Assembly (NCBI GenBank): GCA_947683625.1
Contig: CANTUR010000005.1
Coordinates: 310,001-374,000, forward strand
Direction of reading: 5' to 3'
DNA length: 64,000 nucleotides
DNA from: Mallotus nudiflorus
Taxonomy: Eukaryota > Streptophyta > Magnoliopsida > Malpighiales > Euphorbiaceae
The notes beneath the pieces are model-generated. The model ran no database searches and had not been told where the DNA came from. It saw only the letters and a program-made list of their open reading frames with translations. Positions within the stretch are counted from its first letter, which is position 1, and each line of letters begins with the position of its first letter. Position numbers and translations under genes: made by a program. Positions 45,831 to 57,550 of this stretch are shown piece after piece.

Positions 45831-46560
45831 ATAGTTTCCCTAGAAACCCTTTTATTTCTTTCTCTGTTTTTGGCACTGGCATCTCTTTGATAGCTTTTGC
45901 TTTGTCTGGATCCATTTTAATCTCATTCTGATTGACAACATACCCTAACATTTTTCCTGAAGTGACCCCGAATATGCATTTCTTCAGATTTAGCCTGAGA
46001 CTGTACTTTTTGACCCTTTTGAGGAACTTTTTAAGATTAAAAGGGTGTTCTTCCTTAGTTCTTAACTTCACCATCATGTCCTTGATGTATACCTCCACTT
46101 CTTTGTGTATTATGTCATGGAACATTGTAGTTGCCATTCTCTAGTAGGTTGCCCCTACATTCTTTAGTTCAAAAGGCATTACTCTGTAGTAGTAAGTACC
46201 CCATTATGTTATGAAAGCTATCTTTGCTTTGTTAATAATTGCCATTAGGATTTGATTGTACCTAGAGAATCCATCCATGAAGGAGTACATTGCACATGTG
46301 GCGGTGCTATCAACCAATATGTCTATGTGAGGTAATGGGAAATCATTTTTCGGGTAGGCCTTGTTCAAATATTTATAATCGACGCAGATTCTAATGCTTC
46401 TATCTTTCTTTGGTACTAGCACCACATTTGCTAACCATTCTGGATAGTCTACTACCTCTAGGAATTTTTCCTTGATATGTTTCTTGATGTCCTCTTTCAC
46501 TAGTTGGGCCCATTCTAGTCTGAGTCTTCTCAGTTTCTAATTTACTAGTTTGCACCCTTC
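45830..46560 (-). pseudogene. E2: reverse transcriptase
   Basis: Polymerase domain copying element RNA to DNA. On the minus strand: VKEDIKKHIKEKFLEVVDYP with EWLANVVLVPKKDRSIRICV, DYKYLNKAYPKNDFPLPHID, YSFMDGFSRYNQI, then HKEVEVYIKDMMVKLRTKEE and KKCIFGVTSGKMLGYVV. The catalytic YVDD box reads YIKD: the first aspartate of the pair is replaced by lysine (codon at 46083-46081), which would abolish activity. Only a few stops separate the blocks, so this is one of the best preserved parts of E2. Confidence 0.9.
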
Positions 46561-47660
46561 TTTGGTAGGAATGAAGTTTTAAGCAATGTCTCTATCAATA
46601 CTAGGCATATTATTGTACATCCAGGAAAATACTTTTGAATATTTTATTAATATTTTTTCAATTTCTTTCCTCTTTTTAAGGGTAACATCTTTCAAAATAT
46701 GCAAAATGCATGGTTTAGATTTCGTGCCAATGTTAAATGATTCAATGCATATGGCATGAATGTCAAATATGCTAATGTTTTGATCAATGCAATGCACACT
46801 ACCATAAGGAAAGACATCAAATAAGTAAGAAAAATAAGATTTCATTGCATTAACTTTAGTGTTCATTACATCATCATATTTAAAAAAAGAAAAAGTACAG
46901 AGATCATCATCAATAATGTCTTTGCATAGGATGTCATCAATGCTTGATTTAAGGATGGCAGCAGCTTGAGCATGATTGATTACTTCACTCTCATATTCTA
47001 TCTCCAAGTTTTTCATCAGCTCATAAATGTTAGTCTCGATGATCATGTTTGGTAAGTGCTTCTCCTTGAGGGTATCATTGAAGATCTCAAACCTCAGTTT
47101 CTTGATTCCATTGCTCATCCACTCCTCAGCTTGTCCTTGATAGACTTGGGTTGAGCTTTCAACCATAAAAAAGGTTGACTTCTTAGCACTAGTATTCTCT
47201 TTAGGATCATACCCTAGACCATATCTATTGATTTATCCTTGGAAGTCAAGGAATTCTATGACTTTAATGTTTTTTCCTCCTAATCACGTTCTAGGCAAAT
47301 ATTACATCTTCTTCATTATAGTAGCAACTTTGGGATTGACACGATCGTCACTGATCATAAAACCTGGAATCCTAGTGGGACCACATTCAAATAGGCAATA
47401 ATGTTATTTGTTTTAGTAGGGATGGTAACAAACTTTCCATTATGAGGGAACTTGATCTTCTGATGCATAGTGGGAGGTATGCCCCCTAATGGGTGGAACC
47501 AAGGTCTTCTTAATAGCAAGGCAAAAGTTAGAGGGATGTCTAGGATGGTAAATTCTATTACTGATTTAATATCTCCCACTGTAACTACTACTTTGAAAGT
47601 GTCGATGACTTTTTGTATCATTAATTGGGGAAGGAATTTATGAGGCATTGCAATGTATTT
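46561..47660 (-). pseudogene. E2: post-protease region and linker to RT
   Basis: Minus strand from MPHKFLPQLMIQKVIDTF, through VIEFTILDIPLTFALLLRRP and WFHPLGG with MHQKIKFPHNGKFV. This is the C-terminal part of the retroviral-type protease region; the E1 equivalent is at 63390-63560. The active-site DGS part seen in E1 is not found here. A 195-codon open stretch (47166-46579) follows with NGIKKLRFEIFNDTLKEKHL, an acidic middle and KKRKEIEKILIKYSKVFSWM then NMPSIDRDIA. This is the usual lead-in to Tat reverse transcriptase. It is open but has no catalytic role that I can see. Confidence 0.75.
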
Positions 47661-47859
47661 AAAGATAGAAGGGCATTGCTCATCTTTACTAGAATCATGA
47701 GGCTCAAGAATAGGATTTAAGGGTTTGTCTTCTAAGGGCTTATCTTAGGTTTCTTATATGGCTTGGATTGATTTTTCAACAAGGTCTTCTAGTAGATTGG
47801 AGGAGATCATGCTGATGGTTGGTAGAGGCATGTTTTCATAGTTTGGGAGAGGATTGATC

Positions 47860-49149
47860 TTGATACTGGGTCATATTTTTGGGTCATTGATTTTTCTATA
47901 GTCAATAAAGTCTTGGATTGCATTTTTGAGAGTTCTATATGTATCAGTGGTGTGGCTAGGCATTTGGTAAAAGTGGCAGAATACGTTTTGGTTAATATGA
48001 GGTGGTAGTGGGTTTGGAAGAGGCCTAGGCACTTATGGCTATAGGAGGTTCTTTTGTTGAAGCCTATGGAATACTTTGAACAATGGGAGGTTAAAGTTTG
48101 AGAATTTTCTTAGTGGTTTAATGACATTGATAGATGGTGAGCTGTGGGTATTGGGTTGGATCATGTTTATTTATACGGCTTGGGTGAAGGTGTTTTGGAT
48201 GTTTGGTTGCGTATTTTGGTAAAAAGTGTTTCTAGCTTACTGAGGTTCCTCATCCTCAATTCTGATCCCAGCCTAATGGAGAGTTCTAAATTTAGGATAA
48301 TGAGCAAATATCATCTATTTTCTGAAATGTGGTAGCGCCCTTTTGATTATCAACTCTATTTGTTCATCCTCAGGATGACGATTTCTTATCTTGATTGCCT
48401 TTCCTCGCCATCTTATGATATAATCAAAGAAAGCTTCACCAATTTTTTGCTTTATGGTCACAAGGTCTCTTTGAGTGATGTACAGCTAAGTGTTGTATTC
48501 ATATTGCTTGATGAACTTCTAAGTTAGCAGTAGCCAATCACTTTTGATTTCATCTTCAAGGTTAAAGAACCATGCCCTCAGTCCTTCCTTTAGTGATGTG
48601 AAGAAGAATCAAACAATCTGTGATTGTGTAAGCTTTGTGGCAACCATGAAGGTGGCATATTGCCTTAGATGGACCCTTAGATCCCCTATTCTATCAAATT
48701 TAGCAAAGTTAGGTAACTTAAAATCATTTAGAAGTGGCTCATCTTTGAACAGTGTTAGGTCGGTGAAGCTTTTAGAGCCATGATTTCCCTTTTCTTTGAA
48801 GGTGAATTCTAATTGAGCTATCCTATTGGCCAATAGTTTGACCTCCCTTGTTGATTTAGGCTTGCTCATGTCAGCAATTTTTGTAGCTTTTAGTGCAATC
48901 CTAAGATCTTGGTAGTAGTCATTGTCATCATCAGCTTGAATTAGAGTGTGGGGAATTCTTTTTGCCTTATCTACCCTTGGGTGAATAGATATAAAGGCTT
49001 TATTCAATGGTGTGCTATTCCCATCTCAAGCACTTTTGGCTTTGATTTGGGCTTGGAGAGTTATAGTGCCATTAATGAGCAACTTTTGGATTCCCTCTTT
49101 TAGCTTGTCCTCAAATTATTGACAGGAGGTATCTTCTTGGTCACTCATG
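47860..49149 (-). pseudogene. E2: gag
   Basis: Structural protein, start MSDQEDTSCQ at 49149. The open part 49007-48609 includes STREVKLLANRIAQLEFTFK and LPNFAKFDRIGDLRVHLRQY, the start of the retrotransposon gag core. It continues with frameshifts and stops through FIKQYEYNT, ITQRDLVTIKQKIGEAFFDY and a zinc-knuckle-like FCHFYQMPSHTTDTYRTLKN near 47930-47995. Here two of the metal-binding positions have changed (FHxxxGH to FYQMPSH, and the last Cys to Tyr). E2 gag serves as the reference for the worse E3 copy. Confidence 0.85.
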
Positions 49150-50474
49150 TTTGAATGTCATATTCATATGCATTTATTAGGGTTAGCTAAATGAATGATG
49201 CATGACGTGTGCCTACAAAAGAATAGGGTGACCAAGTATGCATGGAGTGGATGTAGAATCCTATGATGAAAGATGATGATTCCTGCAAGAAATAGTGGTT
49301 AATACATGCTATCTACATATATGTGATGTATGCATAATTAAAGCTAGTTAGCTTTTCCTACATAGTGAACAAACCAATCACAAGCAAGCTCTCGTTTCCA
49401 ACCTTATTTCTCCACGAGGTCATTCAGTCTCTTTCCTATGTGGGTTTTGAACTTATAGTCATCAGGAGACTATGGTTCTGCTCTTAGATCTAGGCTGTTT
49501 CAATTTATGTTGGTCAAAATAAAAAGTTTAATTGAGGAATGATGCTTAAATGTGCTTATGGTAATCATATGATGTCAATGTGAGGGTTAATTATTGGGCT
49601 TCAAATGATGTCCAGAGCCTGCATGTGCTCATATGTATAGGACCTACATTAATTAAAGGGAGTTCGAGTTCTTGCCCCTATATTGATATTCGATATGTTT
49701 ATCGGGAGTCATGAAAGTATTATTTGATAGTTTATAGTTTGATTTGGCCAACATAAAGGTCCACAATCTAGTTGGGTTCCTAAACCATTTATTTAATTTG
49801 ATAAAGATAAATGGATGACATCTTGTAGGTTTTGTCATTGAGGGATGTTGTTATTTGTTAATTTGCATAGATTATTCAAGCTGAGGTACATGATTCTTAT
49901 TATTCTTTATGCTTTGAGCTCACACAAAGTATATGAGAATCACGTGGTCCTGAGCATAAATTTTCTATAAAACTAACATTATAATGTCATTCAATGATAG
50001 ACACTAGGAGGGTTATGTCATTTATAAGTATCAGGTCAAATGGACAACGTTAGGACAAGGATAGCATTAATAGCTTAGTGGAATCCTAGTGGATGTTACT
50101 ATTGGTTCATCTACATGAGCTGAGCCAGGGTGAAAGGCTAAGGGAATGCCCTCATATGACTAGGGTTATAGACTTCTATCAATGAGTCTAGCATTTTTTT
50201 GATAACTCCCCCTTAAGGACTTTGTTTACAAACTTTGGTCATATGAGTTCGGCAAATGTACCAGTAAAGACTAAAGGTGATAATACTATATCTTCATCAC
50301 CCTGTGACTCAAGTGGAATCATGGTGGCAATGTGATTTAGTATTATCAAGGCTTTTAGGGACAAGTGGTGTATGCGTGATGTGTAGTACAAATGTAGTGG
50401 TAAGGGGCTCTATACAATTCATTATTGCATAATGAGAAATAGTCATTTTCGAGTTGATCCCTCTTACTTAGAAG
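49150..50474 (-). other. E2 untranslated leader
   Basis: No coding sequence. The conserved Tat leader block lies at about 50150-50340 (element sense AAGTCCTTAAGGGGGAGTTA), with CCATGATTCCACTTGAGTCA upstream in element sense. GACTATTTCTC next to the primer site is shared with E3. Confidence 0.65.
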
Positions 50475-50492
50475 TCCTTAGTGGAGTTGCCA
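50475..50492 (-). promoter_or_regulatory. E2 primer-binding site
   Basis: Minus strand TGGCAACTCCACTAAGGA, nearly identical to the sites of E3 and E4 and close to the E1 site. A second TGGTGACTCC occurs at about 50649-50658 inside the LTR and is not followed by the conserved CACTGGGGA-like part. Confidence 0.8.
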
Positions 50493-50493
50493 C

Positions 50494-52318
50494 TATGAGC
50501 GACCATTTTCCCTTTCAAGCTTTTTTAATAGCAATATATTTTCATGGGACATTGTGTGGGTCTTTCTGTTTTTAAGGGACATGGAAACTTTGCTGAATAG
50601 GGACAAATGATTGGTCTCAAGGGGACAAGACACTTTTGATTTTATGGAGTCACCACCCAATTTTTAGAAAATTAGAAAAAGAAAAGACAACATCGGGTCA
50701 CTCAATGAGTATTGTCCCCAGTAAAGATTTCTGGGTTTAAGGGATCACATCTACTTTTTTACTATTTCTCATTATACAATATTCGATGTATAGCTACCAT
50801 AACATCCTAGTTTCGGTAATGACAATTTGTATAGCATTCACACAGTACATCATATAATGGAAGATAGTAAAGCTAAAAATTTATTTATTACATCACTTAA
50901 TAAAATACATGTGAAAAGGAAAAGATTCGAAAAAGTAAATCTAATTTGGATATGATTGATCTACAAGATTAACATAACCATTTATATAGCTTACTTTTTT
51001 AATGAATAATAGGATGATCATGCATGCATGTAGTGATTATTTATGCTATGATGATGTATGATGATAATATAAAGGATGCATAAGGTCATCACTAGACTAA
51101 GAGTATGATGACTCTATTCCAGGATATGAACTTTTCACATTATTGGTATTTAGGATGTGATTTCATGATTTCAAAAATAGAGGATGCATAATGATGATAT
51201 GTAACGAGCAAAATAAAGCATATATTATTCATATAGCATGCAAGATTGTGAGTCTTATCACATAAGCACAAGAGTATTCCAAATGCTAGCGATAATAAAA
51301 TAAAATGAAATGCAATAAAATAAACGTGCTAAAATAATTGTGTGTCCTCAGACTCAACTAAGCTTATGTGAGTTTTGAAGCTTTAGCTTTAAGAGATTAT
51401 CAATCTTTGCTCATTGAGAGGTCCAAAATGATAGAAGAATGATGCTAGATTGTATACCTTTGAAGTGTTCTTTGACAAAGATGAGGCTAGTTTGGTGGAA
51501 AAGGGATCTAACAACCTAAAAGAAAGGCTATGGGAGAGCAAAAACTATCTAGAAAGGGGTTTCCATCGCCTTCGATCGGACTAATTTTTGAGTGTGTGTG
51601 TGTTTCCATTTGCTCCCCTTTTTAAAATGGGGTGTGAGGGGTCTATTTATAGGGAAGATTGGGTAGAATAGGGTGGTAGGGGTGTGGTCATGCACGTATA
51701 TCAAAGATTTTGTGCGTGGCCATACGCTTGGCATGTGGCCACACATGTGCTTCCATGAGCACTTCGATGCTTCATGCACACTTCTTAAGTTTTAAGCACG
51801 TTGTTTTGAGGTTAGTTCCTAGGGTTTTTGGGCCTTTCGGACGCATTTCTAAAGTCCATTTTGCCAAATTTGTCCTCAATTTTAAAATATGACACTAAGG
51901 GTTATTTACGCACACTTCTAAGCAATATGCATTGATTCTCGGGCTATGTATTTCAAGACCACTTTTGAAGGTTTTGGGGCCTTCCAAATATGTTTCCAAA
52001 GCCCATTTTATCAAAATCAATTTCTATTTTTTCATGAAGCTAGGTCTTATTTTAACAAAATGCACACCGGCCCAATAAGATGAGTATTCTAAGAGGTGTT
52101 TTCTTAAAATAAACCTCTTATTGTTCCAATAATTCATATTTTGCAAGGTCGAAGCACAACTTAATGGCTTAGTGGTCAATTTTGAACACTAGTGGGGTTG
52201 GTTAGGTTTTTTAAGGTTGCACACTTTAGAGGTGTTATGAATGAGCAAACTCTAGTTATCTTGGGGATTCGTTTCATCATTGGACTTTTTTTGGGACAGT
52301 TAAATTAAAGGTATGACA
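50494..52318 (-). mobile_element. E2 5' LTR
   Basis: About 1.83 kb reading on the minus strand from TGTCATACCTTTAATTTAAC (52318) to GGTCGCTCATAG next to the primer site. TATA box at 51643-51652. Contains CCAYACGCTTGG/ATGTGGCCACACATG sequence at 51690-51750 and ATGATGATG-rich sequence at 51010-51075. A matching 3' LTR is not found to the left of the element, so E2 is 3'-truncated or rearranged. Confidence 0.7.
51643..51652 (-). promoter_or_regulatory. E2 LTR TATA box
   Basis: CTATAAATAG on the minus strand, about 670 bp from the LTR start. A standard plant LTR core promoter motif. Confidence 0.65.
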
Positions 52319-52504
52319 CCTAATATTTAATTTAGCCAATGTCAACATTATACATTTAAGAGATAATGTGCCTAATATGCCAAATATGCCATGGTCAAAA
52401 ATTTACACTTAAAAGAAAACTTGTGCCTAATAAGCCAAATTTGACTATATCCTATTAGATGGACTTGGGTTTGGTAATTAGGCCAACACTTGGCCCAAGC
52501 CCAT
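52319..52504. other. Spacer between E2 and E1 LTR starts
   Basis: About 186 bp with GCCTAATA-GCCAAAT repeated and GGCCAACACTTGGCCCAAGC near the E1 edge. No gene is seen. Confidence 0.6.
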
Positions 52505-54501
52505 TATAAGCACCCAATTTCTTGATGCAATTATGCATGGTGCAACGAAAGCCCTTATAATGAAAAATTAATCAGAAAATTGATCTTTAGTGTTGAAATT
52601 CGATATTTCAAAATTGCAAAATCTTGATTTTAGAACTTTTTTCAAAATTTTTAAAATTTTTTAGGACCATGTAAGCAAAATGCCAGTCAGCATTTAACAA
52701 ATGCCGATCGACATTACAAGACTTTTTGTATTTTTCAGTATTTTTCTATTTTCTGATTAGTCCAAAATTAATAAAGAAATTAATTTTAATATTTTTCTTG
52801 TACAATACGCGTCCATTACGTGTATCTTTTTTGCAATCCTTTTATCCTGATTTTGATTTTAAAAAAATAAAGCACTCTTGTGATCACACAAGAGGTTAAC
52901 AATGATGTGATCATGAGGGTTGTTAGTGCAGGATAAAAAGGAAAGAAAGGAACATACGAGAGGATGGTACTAGAGAGGCTAGGGTTTTCAAAACAAAAAA
53001 AAAATTAAGAGAAAAAACACATAAAAAACCTTCTAATGTAGGATTTCAGAGGAACTTTTCCTTTTCAAAATAAAATAGATGTTTTTAAAGTCCATGAAAT
53101 TAAGAAGAAAAGCAATAGAGTCAATTCTAAATGGTGAAAACCATAGTTTGAGGGGCCATCTAACTGCATCTACACAACATCTTCTACTCTTTTCTTTTCA
53201 TTTCTTTTACTTTATTTTAATTTTACTTCTTTATTTTATTTTTATTGATTCATTACTGATTAATTTTTTTATTATTTTTTATTTTTTTTAATTGATGTCC
53301 TATGGTGCCCTAGAGGGGAGGTTGGAGATATGTGATTTTTTTTAATAGTAACTATTAAAGAGTCCATGGAATGCCATGGATTAAAGTCTATAAAACTCCC
53401 GTAGGATTTATATTTTTTCTATTTTTTTGTGTTATTTGTTCATCTAATGTTTATGGGTTGTAATTGATTTTCTTTTAATACTCTACACCGTATGTTATAA
53501 TAGCTCCAATAATGGGAAAATAGTGGAATTCTAATTATCTACACTAAAATTGATTAGTAATTAGGGTTTCACTTGGTAAAACCTCATAAAATCAATAATG
53601 GCAGTAGTTAATTAGATTTCATGAAATTGATTTAGGATTTATTTTATAAAATCATTAAAATATATGTTTGATTTATGTTTTACTTATTTTTAGATTATTT
53701 TTTTTATGTTTCTATCCTTTTGGGCCCCAAGCCCTATTAGGTCCATTTCACTTAAAATAGGTTTATAAATGGTTTAGGTTAATTAATTAATTAAAACCAA
53801 TGTAGGCCCATTTTAGGTTAATTAGATTTAGGCCCATTTCAATTAATAAAATCAATTTAGATCTAGCTCAACTTATTTAATTTTATTACTTTTAAAATAA
53901 ATAGACTTAGGTCCACATTTCACTTAAAATATCAAGTTAGATTTAGGCCCACTTATAAAATTCAATTTCTTTAAAAACTTAGATTTAGATCCATCTTTGG
54001 AAATTGAAACAAATAGACTTAATCTCACTAATTAAAATGTAGGCCCACCTTTAGCCCATTTCATTTGTAAATAAAAAGTGTAAATCTAGCTAACTTTTAA
54101 TAAAATTAACCTAGTTTAGACTTGGGGACGATGCACATGAATGCATTTTTATGTGTGATTTTATTGACTAGATGCCTTAGGGTTAGATGGATGTTGAAAT
54201 AGAGTTTAATAAAATTGCATGTAATTAGAGAATGAAGTAATAATTTATAAAGAAATTCTAAATGAACACGAGACTAAGAGAAGTTAGTATTCCATTCCTA
54301 GAATCTCCTAGTTGTGGTGCTAACTTTCTTTTAGAGAATCGAGTACCACCAATCGAATTGTCCGAGTTATTACCCTAGGTGGTGACTCATCATCTCTATG
54401 CTATGTCTTTGTGACATAGTAGTGTATTCCCTAGGGCCTTGAGCCCAAACAGTGTCGTGGTTGCTAAAATATTAGGCATGCACTAAGCCCCATTATCTAT
54501 A
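52505..54501 (+). mobile_element. E1 5' LTR
   Basis: About 2.0 kb, homologous to 12115-14034 (same strand) and 23877-26094 (inverted). Starts TATAAGCACCCAATTTC and ends CCATTATCTATA, one base before the primer site. The AGGCCCA/TTAATTAA subrepeats lie at about 53730-54070. The canonical TG...CA ends have decayed to TA...TA. The 3' LTR lies outside the window. Confidence 0.85.
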
Positions 54502-54502
54502 A

Positions 54503-54520
54503 TGGTGACTCCACTGGGGA
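54503..54520 (+). promoter_or_regulatory. E1 primer-binding site
   Basis: TGGTGACTCCACTGGGGA, the best match in the window to the TGGCGACTCCACTGGGGA site of plant Tat-type elements. Confidence 0.85.
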
Positions 54521-55443
54521 TAAGAGATATTGATTCAACTGGTGTTCTTTAGAATTATTTTATTGATTATCTTGCATTCATTTTGCATGTCCCTATTAAA
54601 GAAATGGCGTTGCTTTTGATTCCATGATTCCACTAGCTTCATGGAGTTGTAAATTGGCTAACCATCACTCTTAGCCTTAACTCAGTTCAAGAGAGATTAC
54701 CAAGCTCATCTGACCAGAGTCTGTAACCCAAGTCCTAAAGGGGGGTAATCTTCTTGAGTTGGTAAAGGATGCTGAGCCCCTCTGACTTTGGCCTATAAAT
54801 AAACGTCCATAATGGAGGGCATCTTGCTAAGGGAAGCTTGACCTTTTCACTAGACTCCAGCCATATATAATGGCTTAGTTACTTCCCCTAGGATCTACCC
54901 AAATTGCTTGTATGATTTTTACCATAAGGTATTTCTATCTATAAAAGCCCAGGCATATACTTTTAAAGCCCCTTGGGGTAATAAAGATTGGGCTAGACCT
55001 TTAAACTTAGAAATGTTATTTCTATGCTTATTACAATGAGGTATTTCTATCTATAAAATCCAAGGCCCATACTTTTGTAGCCCTTTGGGGTAACGAAGAT
55101 TGAGCTAGACCTTTATACCTAGAAATGTTGTTTATATGCTTTATAGCTTTAAAAGAGATCTGGCATGCACGTCGGTCCCTGATATCCCTTGTTGATATTA
55201 ATACTAAGACCAAAAATCCTAGGACAAGAGACTCGCCATTGATCATGTGTGTGAGAGGAATAAGGTTGGAAGGATGTATGTTGTACACTTAATTGATACT
55301 TGCTACATACTGCTCATTACATAACATGTGCATCATGCATACAAGCACTTCATCCATCATATTGACACCTAGTTTTGTAACCAGCATAGATTCACTGGGG
55401 ACTTCTCACATTTGGGGACAGAAAAGGTGGTAGATTAAGAAGA
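54521..55443 (+). other. E1 untranslated leader
   Basis: Holds the conserved block (CCAAGTCCTAAAGGGGGGTA at about 54732-54751). It also has a two-copy repeat of about 120 bp with AAGGTATTTCTAT, CTATAAA, GCCC and GGGCTAGACCTTTA, at about 54923-55010 and 55038-55120. No coding sequence. Confidence 0.7.
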
Positions 55444-57550
55444 ATGAGTCAGAGTTCTAAAACCTTAGCAAAGGAAATCCTAAGCAGACGAGAAAGAAGC
55501 CCTATCAACCCACTTTACTTGGAAGCTAAACCAACTTCACTTGAATTTGAACAAAGGGAACAACAACAAGGGAACTGGACCTTAGAAGACATCAAAAGAG
55601 CTTTGATGGACGACATGAGGGCTATGATGTAGGATGAACTGAGACAAGCTCTAGCTACACTAATGCCACCTACTGTTGTTGTTATACCACCATATGTCGT
55701 TGAACAACCACTAATGTTGCTATTGAATAAACACCTACTATAGGAGCTCCACCTGTTGTTGTAGCTCCTTTGCCTATTGTTGACACTCCACCTATTGCTG
55801 ATAATGTTGGGGGCAACCTATTACTAGAAACATACCTGCTACTGACATGGGACTTGAGGACATCGATAACTACATGGTAGAGAAAGCGAAGAGAGAATCA
55901 CTTGAATTGGTCCAAGATCATAAGTCTAAGCAGATGCAAGCATTGACTCAAAAAATGTCCAAGATGGAAGAGCTTATTAGAGGACAAGGAATGGGATACT
56001 CATTCAACTTTGATGACATGCTACAAATGGAGGGAGGTAAGCTACTTGAAAAATTCAAGATGCTTCAGCTACAAAAATTTAATGGGAGAGGAGATTCAAG
56101 GATTCATCTCATCCAGTACATAATAACCATTAGCACTACTAAAGCACCATTATCAATAGTTGCTAGGCTATTTATACTATCTTTAGAGGGAATGGCTATA
56201 AACTAGTATCATGGGCTGGAAAAATTAGTCTGAGCTTATTAAAAGGAATTATGTATTGTCTTTTTGAAACAATATGATTATAACACTAGACTGGAAGTGT
56301 CTATTAGAGACTTAGAACTGACAAAGCAGAAACCTAATGAATCCTTCTCTGATTTCCTTACCATGTTCATGAATAAGGCAGGACTAATGAAGAACAAGTT
56401 GGACAAGAAGGATTAAGTTAGGATGATAGTCCATAATGTGTCACCTAATCTAGTTAAGAGATTACAGATGATGAACCCCAAAACATTCATAGACCAGTAT
56501 GATGATGGTTTGCAAGTAGAAGAGATTAAAAGTAAGAAGAAGAGAAATGCTATAAACACTAAAACCCAAAATTACTTAACTAGGGGCACACAATAAGGAA
56601 GTACTAGTCGAGCTGTGGAGGTCACGCAGTTTAGCAACCCTGAAGATTCTCCAACTTTAACTAACCACTCTCAAAAGTCCTAAAACAATTAATCCAAAAA
56701 GGCCTACTTTGACCCTTAACCTTTCTAAGCTACCAAACCTAAATGTCCCCAGTTTTGACCTTAATAGTTACTGCAAATTCCACCAAGCTACTGGCCATTC
56801 CATAGACAACTTTATCCACGTAAAACATAAGATCCAAAACCTAATAGATTTCAAAAAAATCATAGACCCTGGAAAATTAAACTTTAACCCAAACACTAGA
56901 AATAATCCTTTATAGACTACCAAAATGTTCCCCCACCAGCCACCTTGATGATCAATTTAGGGGTTAGCGAAGAAGAAGTGCTAAACTCCTTTGAAAGCCT
57001 AAACCCTATAGCCAATGGAGAATCTCTTAATACCTCTAGAGGAGTAGAGGATTTACTGGGGTAGCCCTTAGGAAAATTTAATTACAAAGTGTTTTATTCC
57101 AAACCACCCTCTACTAATATTCCTATTGAATTAATTGAGCCCTCAGGTTGGGGTGATGAGTTTGATGATGAGCCAATAAAGGTAGAGAAAGAATTTGAAA
57201 CTCCAGAATAAGCATTAAGAGTATATTTATTGAGACAACCTTTGAGTAAGTTCAATTACATAGTATTTTACTCTAAGCCCGCTTCAACTGATATACCCAT
57301 CAAAGAAATTATGCCTACAAGATGGGGTGATGAGTTTGGAGATGATAAAAGACCTTTATCTCCTGAATAGTCTTAAAAGGGAGTTGAAGCTCAATATGGA
57401 AGAGTTGAAGGTGAAAGAAATAAAACATGGTAAAAGTATGGAAAGAAGGGAAAAGAGATCAAATCATTGGAGTTGTTGACATTTGGTATGACTCTGATGA
57501 AGAAAGCCCAGGTGGTCTTGATGTATGGAGCAACAATCCTAAGATGAATA
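55444..57550 (+). pseudogene. E1 gag, cut by an LTR element insertion
   Basis: Structural protein of a Tat-type element. Start MSQSSKTLAKEILSRRERSP at 55444. Then come DELRQALATLMPPT, a coiled-coil-like segment (VEKAKRESLELVQDHKSKQM, 55870-55960), and the capsid start KFKMLQLQKFNGRGDSRIHL (56050-56110). These are followed by MNKAGLMKNKLDKKD and SPNLVKRLQMMN (about 56370-56480). A zinc-knuckle-like YCKFHQATGHSIDNFIHVKH lies at 56770-56830, with the last Cys missing. Two copies of the FNYKVFYSKP...GWGDEF segment follow (57078-57170, 57248-57345). Stops interrupt it several times. Interrupted at 57551, it resumes at 62837. Confidence 0.85.

Noticed and set aside
50649..50658. TGGTGACTCC on the minus strand as an alternative E2 primer site.
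   Set aside because: It lacks the following CACTGGGGA-like part. The site at 50475-50492 matches over all 18 bases much better and borders the conserved leader. A similar second motif lies inside the E3 LTR as well.
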